From positions 124,001 to 188,000 of the forward strand of contig JAHLKI010000003.1 in NCBI GenBank assembly GCA_025602905.1: a stretch of DNA of 64,000 bases. The letters run 5' to 3'. The notes below the pieces were generated by a model that saw nothing but the letters and a program-made list of their open reading frames with translations, was not told the origin of the DNA and did not search any database. This DNA comes from Phlyctochytrium arcticum. Lineage: Eukaryota > Chytridiomycota > Chytridiomycetes > Chytridiales > Chytridiaceae. The stretch's first letter is position 1, and each line of letters starts with the position of its first letter. The position numbers and the translations under genes are program-made. Positions 56,176-64,000 of this stretch are shown here, one piece after another.

Positions 56176-56665
56176 ATGACCATGCCGATGGCATTACATC
56201 TTACCCGACAACAATACGACGACTTGCAAGATCCTCTGGCACATGTCTGCTCAACTTGGAACAACAAACTTAAAGCAGGCAAAAAGTTCATCAGACAAAA
56301 ACTTACGATGCGTCAAAAAAGAGCAGTTTTAAACTTGTAAGTAGGCATCTCACTTGATATTGAAATAATGAATGAGTAAACATATCATGTCTTCAATCAG
56401 GTGCCCAGCAAAAACCAAAAGACACATGAGTGGATCAAAAGTCTTCTTTTGGGGAATGAAGATGGACATCCTCAAGAGACGCAACACTGGAGCGATTGTT
56501 GTTTTCCGACACCGAGACAAATATTCATTCCAACATTAAAGAAAAGACAAAGAGAGACCAAAAACAAAAACAAAAACAGGGGAGACGACCAAAAAAAAAC
56601 AAAAGAAGACAGATGACCAACCAAAACGACGGGGGAGAGAAAGGGAGACGAGGAAGACGGTCGGT

Positions 56666-56666
<1 letters not shown>

Positions 56667-56719
<53 letters not shown>

Positions 56720-56720
56720 T
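56667..56720 (+). repeat. GT/GA compound microsatellite
   Basis: About 12 bp of GT repeats followed by about 40 bp of GA repeats with an AA interruption. It sits in the 3' flank of zinc-finger copy 3. Confidence 0.9.
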
Positions 56721-56725
56721 GGCAA

Positions 56726-57475
56726 TCAAATAGACAGGCGGCGGGACAGGGCAACACGGCCTGGATACGGGGAGAACTTCTTGCCTGGGCTATCCCAGCG
56801 GCGAGAGGGTGGTCGGGTTGATGGAGAGGATGACGGGGATTTGGCAGCGGTGCTGGCGTCGGATGGGGACGTGTCCGAGGACGACGACGACGACGGTGCG
56901 GTGAAAGTGGGGGAGTGGTTGCTTGGAGATGATGAGGGGGGTGTTGGGATGCTTGGCCGCTTTAGGTAGCATTTGCCTGCTTTCTGGTGACGATGGAGGG
57001 CGTCTTGTCGGGTGAAGCCCACCCCACAATGGCCACACGAGAATGGTTTTTGGCCATTCAGGTGCGTTGCCTGATGGCGGTTCAGGTCTTGCTTTCGCAG
57101 ACATTTGGCGCCGCATGTGCCGCATTGAAACTTGCGGACACGGGTGTCCTTCGTTGGATCGACCTTCCGGCGTGGTCGTTTGGTGGGAGGATGGGAAGAG
57201 ACAACGGCGGGGAAAGGGGAAGAGATGTCGAGGGTGACGACGGGGACGACGGGGACGACAGGAGTGGGTGGGAGCTCACCAGCGCACGAGGAAGCGGAAC
57301 CATCCGACAGCTTTTCAGCTGCCCGGTACGCGAGGACGTCGTATAACAAAAAATCGTTATATGGTGGGCTGCTGCTGCTGCTGACGGTGCCTTCCAAAGA
57401 CGGTGTCTCCGTCCACAAGGACGAGTAGTGTGAGAGAGTGGTGTGTTGAGGATGCATGTGTGGCGAGAGATTCAT
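56726..57475 (-). CDS. C2H2 zinc-finger protein, family copy 3
   Basis: Single exon; from the ATG at 57475 the product is 249 aa. The N-terminus (MHPQHTTLSHYSSLWTETPS) aligns with copy 2. A basic KRPRRKVDPTKDTRVRK segment leads into finger 1 (C-x2-C-x12-H-x3-H) and finger 2 (C-x2-C-x12-H-x5-C, HQKAGKC). A long Ser/Pro/Thr tail ends with GKKFSPYPGRVALSRR. It is probably a nuclear DNA-binding regulator. The frame stays open upstream to 57562, but that part includes the TATA element, so the downstream ATG was chosen. This is the most intact member of the three-locus family. Confidence 0.82.
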   Translation of the reverse strand: MNLSPHMHPQHTTLSHYSSLWTETPSLEGTVSSSSSPPYNDFLLYDVLAYRAAEKLSDGSASSCAGELPPTPVVPVVPVVTLDISSPFPAVVSSHPPTKRPRRKVDPTKDTRVRKFQCGTCGAKCLRKQDLNRHQATHLNGQKPFSCGHCGVGFTRQDALHRHQKAGKCYLKRPSIPTPPSSSPSNHSPTFTAPSSSSSSDTSPSDASTAAKSPSSSPSTRPPSRRWDSPGKKFSPYPGRVALSRRLSI

Positions 57476-57479
57476 GTGG

Positions 57480-59880
57480 GTTGGGGGTGAAGAGACAGGG
57501 GAAGACTCTCTGCGTCTTCTCTTTATAGCCCTGAAAGTTTGATTGTGGGAAGCGCTCATCACTATTTCGCACCGAAAAACATTGGGGATACCGCTCAGAA
57601 GAAATCAGTGCAAGGGTCGAAAACTCCGACGAAAAGAATACTCCGAAGTGTGAAGAGTGTCATGCGCCACAAGCGTGGATGTCTTTCTGGAATGAAGGAT
57701 GGGGTTCAAGTCGGCGGTGACGGCCCATAGTGGGGATTTTGCGGTATCCCCAGCGAGGAATATTGGGATCCTAATTAGGATATGGAGTTCGACGGACAAT
57801 AGGAGTTACCAGCTGGGAATAGTCAAGTTTGTTGGGTTTCCGTGGTATCCAAATTTGGTCCCATGAAAGGGAAGATGTTGATTCCGTGCAGCGATGTGGA
57901 AAAGTCACTAAAGAGTGATTGGAGTTGCTCTCATTCACAAAGGTAATTATGAATTTTCCCTCCATTTTTCCTTGGTGCCTATTGCTCATGCCTATAGCTT
58001 TATTTATAGTTTGACCGGGATGATTTCTATCTTTTATCTTACAACCTTCTCTTCGACACAACAATGGTCGTCGCTGATAACTTTCTTTTACGGGTCTCAA
58101 GGGACGACCAGTCACGGAGACTTAAAGCCAAAAAGAACTCCGACTAAACTCCGACACAAACATGCGGGCACGGCCTTTTTGGGGGTTGGGGCATTTTTAT
58201 TCGGCACTTTTGGATCTTTCTTGGTGCCAATCCTGCGGGTTGTGGAAACGATTTTTATTTATATCGCAAGAAAAGAGAGGCCTCGAAGTCGGTCGGAATT
58301 TTGGAAAAGCGCGTTTAGCTCAGCAGGATCGAAGCTGGTTGATCCGGCAAGCGGTTGAAATGGAGCGGCCGCAAACTCGATTGGCCATTGTGAACTCCGA
58401 CATTGACAGGTGGGAACTTTGGCCATCGCCAGGGGGACACCTCGCCGCAGATCCGCCGCAAGGGGCCTCAGCAAGGGGCACTGGAGCTGTCAGTCGTGAG
58501 TTTTTGGTTGAGCGCCAGAAAGACTGGAGGACCTGGAAAAGATACTTTGACAAAATCTGCGGAAGAAGGTCTGAACCGACGTTTGAAACCGGGAGAGTGA
58601 CTTTTGAAGTTTGTCGTCAACTCGATTTCAAAGATGAAAGTATTTGAGTATGCAGAGAATCCGTCGTCAAGAGCCTCAGAAGCAGCACCTTTTGTTTCAG
58701 GATTATTGGTTCCTAAAGTTGGACAGCTCCAGAATGAAGTTTACCGCTTACCGACTTTTGGAGACGTTTGAAGTTTTTTGGCGTCAATCCAAACTCCAAG
58801 GTGGAGGTCGGTTCGTTTGTAGAGAAGCCGTCGTCAAGAAATTTTGAAGCAACCCTCCTTGTCTCAGGACTGGATATTACTGGTTTTTGACATTTGACTA
58901 TCTTCCCAAACTGTTTATTTTGAGTTGAGGTTTTGATTCAACACAGTCGCCGCCTAACGTCTCCTTCGTTGCAGGCAGGACTTTTACCGGAAATTTTATT
59001 CGCAAAAACTCGGATCCATCACCTACTCCAACGCCCCCTTTTCAAAACCTGGATCAACTATTCCTGTGTCAACGATTTGGCTTTCTTATTGAGCGATTTT
59101 ATTTGGAGTCGAATTTCTGACTGGACAATTCTTGTATGCAACTAGTTCCCACGAATCGAACTTTCTCAAAATGCCGCACGAAGGGATCGTGTACCGTTCA
59201 TAATCCGACCAGCTGAGTGAGCAGTCTGCAATTTTCAAATTCCCGCAATCCGCTGTCAAATCTCGGTGGTTCAGGCTTACTCAGGCGTTCCGTTCAAAGA
59301 AAACCTCTGATTTCGTAAATTATACCAAATGACACACTCCTAAACCGCACGACACCGGTTTATAGGTGAAGATTGGCGTTTGGCTTTGTTGATGCATCGG
59401 TTTTGCAAACATACATCTCACTGGATTCGGCTCTCCCAAGATTTGCAGATTGAGTTTTACACAAAGCTTTGTTGAAAGATTTATGCTGATTGTAATTTGA
59501 GTTTAGGAGTATCCGTAGAAGACACTACTATATGTGCTCGATATGATGACAACCGAACATTACGACACTTTCCGTCGAATCAGACGATACAAGTCAAGAT
59601 TTTCTCAAAACCGCAGTAATGTTCTCGCGCGCCAATTTGGACATATCAAGTTGGCCCTTCGTACATATTCAGCAATTGTTGCCTTGCCTTGTCACAACCA
59701 AGATGAAGTCTTTGAACTTGGCAAAACGTTACGAGCCTCTCGCAACCCAGAACTTACAACCTACCGACACGTTCTCGGCTCGGTGCAAGATATACCAGAG
59801 CCGAGAACCTTTCGGTATCCCAATATTCATTACGCGCAACCTTGGGCTCTTTAGTGGTGGAAAGCTATGTAAACCTTAAC
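57480..59880 (+). repeat. Duplicated upstream flank of zinc-finger copy 3
   Basis: Same order and orientation as 20640-22640. Shared stretches include TTCTCTTCGACACAACAATG, CTGATAACTTTCTTTTACGG, GAACTTTGGCCATCGCCAGG and GAAGACACTACTAT-like. The end (about 59690-59880) also resembles the 3' flanks of the ankyrin units (GAGAACCTTTCGGTATCCCA). The ankyrin gene itself is absent here. Confidence 0.75.
57521..57527 (-). promoter_or_regulatory. TATA element of zinc-finger copy 3
   Basis: TATAAAG about 46 nt upstream of the proposed ATG, within a 40-bp block nearly identical to that of copy 1 (20681-20687). Confidence 0.6.
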
Positions 59881-60203
59881 TCAATCATGTACGCATTGCA
59901 TATCATTATCATCACTTGATATTTAATGAGCTATCGTGAGATTTACATTGTCGCATTGGGATCGCGAGCGACCGTTTCAGATTTGCAAGGACATCCTCGA
60001 AATGGTGCTAGGCAGTCCCATTTACCATGGGTCCAGACCACTCTCGGAGAGCAATTTAATCTACTTTGCTGCATCCAAGGTACTTGTCATGGCTAGGTTA
60101 CTTTTAATTAATGCAAGATATGTTTAAGACTTATTTAAATTGAAACCCAAAACCATGGATGCATGAAATTGCTATTAGAGGTACCAGATACATGAGAAGA
60201 ATG
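59881..60203. other. Intergenic, no clear gene
   Basis: AT-rich stretch between the repeat and the 3' end of the TMEM245-like gene; nothing recognised. Confidence 0.45.
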
Positions 60204-63200
60204 TTAAATAAATGCCGGAGGAGGGCGAGCGTCCAATCCTGTTCCACCGCCGGAGAGAGGAGCTGGGATCTGGTCCGCAGAGGAGGCCAGAGAAGATTTT
60301 CTGAAAGTCACATTATCCACAACAACGTACTCGCGATATAAATGTCCCATGACGATTGGCACGCAGGTTACAATCAACGGACCGAGAAAGAGACCCAGCG
60401 GGAATCCGAATTGGTCATAGCCTAACCAAAACGCCAGACCCGTGAGAAGAAGGGATGGGCCTTGGGGCGGTGGCGTTCCTGTGTTGGTGTCGGAAGCAGG
60501 ATACGGCGAGAACTTAATGGGATGAGAGGACCGCGTAGCGCCTGCCTCCACAGTAGCTGAAAAAGACGAACCAGGAACGGTTGAGTTGGCCGGTGGAGGG
60601 ACTTGAGGTGAAATGGGAACAGTATTTAGGCCAGATTTTGGAACAACGACACCTCCCAATTCTGCTTCCAATATCGCTGGGTCGACCACCCACGCGACAA
60701 TCATATGTGAACCAACTAACGCTACGGCTCTCGCGACCCCACCCCAACCACCCATCCAGCCCCATTCTTCGCCTCCCGTGCCAGCATTTGCCCACCATAA
60801 TCTGCCTCCAGCAGGAAGCGCCACTACCCACCACGGCACGATTGGGATCAGGGTTGCCAGAGCGGTGACAAAGACGGGTATGTACACGATGGGAAGGCCG
60901 GCGACTGAGTGCGTAAGATAGGTAAAGAGCATGTGATATAGCGTCAGTTTGAGGTTGACGATCAGTGCAGATTGTACAGCGCTCGAAAGCGCTATCCGAA
61001 GCTGTTCGTCAGGATCCACCACTCCAACAATACGTCCAATGTATTCGACCACGCCCACCTCGGCGCTAACAAAAGCGTATAATGTCGCAAGGAAAAGAGC
61101 CCATTGAAAGATCAAGTCGAATGCATAAGTTAAACCGACGGCTAGAAGAAACACAATAGCGATGGTGGCAGTCGCAAGGGAATGAGCGGCACGAGCAGCA
61201 AAAGTGCCGAGGGGCGAGGGGGCACCACTTCCACCTGCCAACGCAGTCGGCGCCGTTGTTGGGGTTGTAGGATGTTCTGATGGTTGATGGGCGGGTAAAA
61301 AGACCATTGGCGCGTTCCGACTGGGTGAAGGCGAGGACGGCTGTGCAGAGCTATCGCTTGAAACACCATCCTGGCCATGGCCCGGAGTTGATGCGCCATG
61401 CCCGCCATCCGGGTAAAACAGGCCGACAATGTTTTCTACTAGTTCCATGCCATGCTCCAGCAGTTCATCGGTAGCCGGTTGCATTCTATACCCAATACTG
61501 GTGATATTAATTCTGCCGCGAGCAATTTGAATTAAAAGGTCGCCGGTCCGTGGAAGGCGGTCAAAGATGCCACGCTCAACGGGAGATGTACGCGTGGGCG
61601 ATGGTTGAATTGGTGGATAAGGTTTGCGGGAACATGGATTTGTACCGGTTTTGTTTTCAGAACTAAAGTTTTTGTTTGTGTCTGACTTGCACAGTTCGAT
61701 CCACTGATCGGTACTATTAAACTGTTTGTTGGACGACTGATGACCGTCCACACCCATGTAAGGATAACCCTCGGCTGAAATGTCGACCTCGTTCTGTACT
61801 CGTTGAGCGACGTATGTATAGCTTTTGTGCACCATGTCCACTAACTCTCGGGCGGTAAGGGCCCGCTTTTTAGTGCCGCCTGTTCCCACTTCTGTGAGTC
61901 CGCCACTCGAGCCGTGGCCAGCCCCTTCCGATGAGTGTGACTTTCGTTCGTAATTATCTTCCAAATAAGCAACTGTCCGCTCTTCAAGACCTGATGCAAA
62001 CATCAGCGCACGATTGCGCAAATGATCATTCGCCAAAAGAGAGGTATTCACGAAATGGACGGACTCTTCAACTAGGAAACCAGTTTCTTGCGCAACCTAA
62101 ACAACCCAGCCAAAATGAGTAATCGAGTGTATGGGATCTTACGGAAATGCTTACCTTGAAAAGGATAAATGCCCCTCCACTAAAGGAGGAAAGCAGAGTT
62201 GCACCAACAATCATGGCAGAGAGAAGCCCGTTCATGTTGCGCTTGAACCACCGGAGTAGCTTGCGAGCACAATAGTCCAGGGAATACTGTGCCCCTCGAT
62301 GAAGAGCTCGGAAAAGACAATTCATCCGATTGATGGCAGTGGTTGAGCTAGACACTTTCCCATGCCGCCTGGCAGCCTTGGTTGCCTCCTGACCTTCGCG
62401 CTTTTTACGTAGAATCCGACCAATCAAATGTTCAAAAACATGTATTCCAATCCCCGCAGCTAGGCCCAGGCCACATTGGGTAAGCCACCATATTGTTGCT
62501 TCTCTTTCCTCACAAGCTTTACGTATAATTACAAAGCGCATGACCCAGACCATCAGGACCTGAAGATACTGAGGCCCACGAGAAATGGTAGACGAGTTGT
62601 CCATTCGCTGGAATCGAGGGCTAACGCCAAGTGCTACCGGGAGTGTTTGGGAAAAAGAACGCTTTCGAAGATATGAAAGGTCACGACCAGGAAAGCGACG
62701 TGAGGCGGGTACTCGGGAAGCGGGATGGAATCGTGATTTGAGGGAGCGGGGAGTAGTACGGGGAGGATGCATAGATGGGACACCATGAGTGGTCGAGGAA
62801 CGGTTCGAAAGGACGCTGCGTGGGATGTCGCTTTCCGTCGTTTGGGTAGAGATTGATAGAGAGGGTGAGTCAGAACTTCTTGATGGACAGAAGGGTTCAT
62901 CGATGCTGGCAAACTTTCCAGTGCGATTCGACCGGTTGCCCGTGTTGAAATCTGATTCGGTATGAGTAACCTTCTCGACCCCTTCCTCTGCCCAGCCATC
63001 TTCCTCATTTTCTGAGCCAAGAAGCATCATACTAGAGAACTCTCGTGAAAGTCTAGCAAATGGCTCCAATATAGGCGTATCGTCGCCTGCCGAGTGAATG
63101 GAGGAGGATGATGAGGCGAGGGAGGACACGGATGCTGATGATAGTGATGTGATGGATGAGCGCGTCGAGGTAGGGAGTTTGGATGGGGTTGGTGTGGCTT

Positions 63201-64000
63201 GTGGATCGGCGGCTGGTGGCGAGGGACTGTCGAGCACCTGTGCGGGAGATTGAGTGCGCCGGCGGCGTCGCCGACGCATGGCAGATTTGCTCGGTGTCTC
63301 AATCGCAAGCTTGGGAAGAGCTGACCGATCCACACTCTTTAAAGGCGAAGGCGTACGTGCTTCCTGTATGGGAATGTCGCGTCCCCCTTTTGCAGGACTG
63401 GCAGCAGCAGGAGAACTGGAAGGTAGCGAGCTTATTAGAGTGATTGGAACAGGCTTCGCCTTTGGCGGTAGCTCTTTTGTGACTTGTAGGGGGCTTGGTT
63501 GAAGTTTTACTCGAGCACTAAAGATTTGCCGAATTAAACGGGTATAGACCAAGAAAGTAGCAACTAAAATATGCCAAATAGGTCCCAGTAATGTCTAAAT
63601 TTTTGACTGTCAATACGGAGGAGATTTGAAAATGTGATCTTACTCACCTTTATTGGTGTCACTGCAATGAACCAAGCAAGCCGGCGCCAGCGAATAGCGG
63701 GCCGATTCAGACCTCCTCGAGCCCATCGAATGTCATCATCAGGATCTGGAAGGTCATTTCGAAGCCCGGCCGCGAGTGTTAGCTTTGAGTCATGAAGTGG
63801 GACAGAGAGAAGAGCGGCGTAAAGCAGGGGATTAAAGTATGGTCGGATAAGTACTAAGAAGAACCATTAGCCCAGTGTATGCATCCGTATGCATCAATTG
63901 TTCACACGTACCATAATTTAGGTATATTAGACCGAGCGTGCCGATTCCTAGGCACCACACTGTAAAAGTCACGACCGCTTCTCGAGTTTGAGACGTCCTA
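60204..64000 (-). CDS. TMEM245: TMEM245-like multi-pass membrane protein, 5' partial
   Basis: Four exons are visible: 64000-63912 (5' end outside the window), 63853-63648, 63594-62155, 62096-60204, joined in frame by GT-AG introns of 53-58 bp. They give about 1200 aa in the window. N-terminal membrane helices (TVWCLGIGTLGLIYL, LIRPYFNPLLYAALL) precede a roughly 250-residue Ser/Pro/Arg-rich insert, then more helices, another disordered segment, and a C-terminal membrane domain (IAIVFLLAVGLTYAF, IVYIPVFVTALATLIPIVPWWVVALPAG, LLLTGLAFWLGYDQFGFPLGLFLGPLIV). The C-terminal FGFPLGLFLGPL block and overall topology match TMEM245 and the related AI-2E-transporter-like fold; no substrate is established for the eukaryotic family. 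It is longer than the usual animal homologue (under 900 aa) because of the disordered inserts. Confidence 0.75.

Noticed and set aside
48490..56720. CRISPR-like or centromeric arrays at the GT and GA tracts
   Set aside because: They are simple dinucleotide microsatellites without spacers or longer units.
60500..60530. Link between the KFSPYP stretch in the TMEM245-like protein and the zinc-finger C-terminal motif
   Set aside because: A match of six residues in a low-complexity region is easily due to chance, and the proteins are otherwise unrelated.

Overview
The window looks like nuclear DNA from a zoosporic (flagellated) early-diverging fungus, most likely a chytrid. Genes carry many short GT-AG introns (about 50-75 bp). 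The gene set is fungal (FES1, SFC1-type carrier, Ctr copper transporter, Δ12/ω3-type desaturase, ABCD half-transporter). At least one gene, and probably two, belong to ciliary families kept only by flagellated lineages: a CFAP97-domain protein and a CCDC191-like coiled-coil protein. This taxonomic reading is inference; no marker gene (rRNA) is present.

Layout. 0.2-3.7 kb: two tail-to-tail copies of a secreted-protein gene on a large inverted repeat, both broken. 4.8-15.98 kb: dense conserved block with a GAF-GAF-PAS-cyclase-like protein (cyclase metal residues lost), a TMEM184/Ost-alpha-like membrane protein, the CCDC191-like protein and a TMEM135/PMP52-like protein. 16-30 kb: repeat-rich accessory region with short direct repeats, tRNA-Met(CAT), a 74-bp tandem repeat, a C2H2 zinc-finger gene, a 2-kb duplicated flank, and two tandem copies of a large ankyrin-like gene, each broken at different sites. 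30.4-44.6 kb: second conserved block with a peroxisomal-type ABC half-transporter, a NOL11/Utp8-like nucleolar protein, a Ctr copper transporter with a duplicated Cys-rich ectodomain, the CFAP97-domain protein, a sugar/inositol transporter and a damaged F-box/LRR-like gene. 45-48.6 kb: a scrambled second zinc-finger locus. 48.6-52.9 kb: SFC1-type carrier, desaturase and FES1. 53-60 kb: Ser/Asp-rich hypothetical gene, tRNA-Trp(CCA), decayed repeats, and a third zinc-finger gene with the same duplicated flank as the first. 60.2-64 kb: TMEM245-like multi-pass protein running off the right edge.

How the genes relate. Eukaryotic genes are transcribed singly, so there are no operons; several pairs share short divergent intergenic regions (10.26-10.6, 32.9-33.3, 51.6-51.8 kb). 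Loosely, TMEM135, the ABCD transporter, the desaturase and the succinate/fumarate carrier all touch lipid use, peroxisomes and the glyoxylate route, but nothing in the sequence shows a functional cluster.

The most unusual material is the zinc-finger/ankyrin segmental-duplication family. Three zinc-finger loci share a conserved TATA-containing promoter and a long upstream flank, and they lie in the same window as tandem ankyrin paralogues whose frameshifts and stops do not coincide. Second is the GAF-tandem cyclase homologue that has apparently become a pseudoenzyme. All gene models were spliced by eye from GT-AG signals and reading-frame continuity; exon limits are hypotheses.
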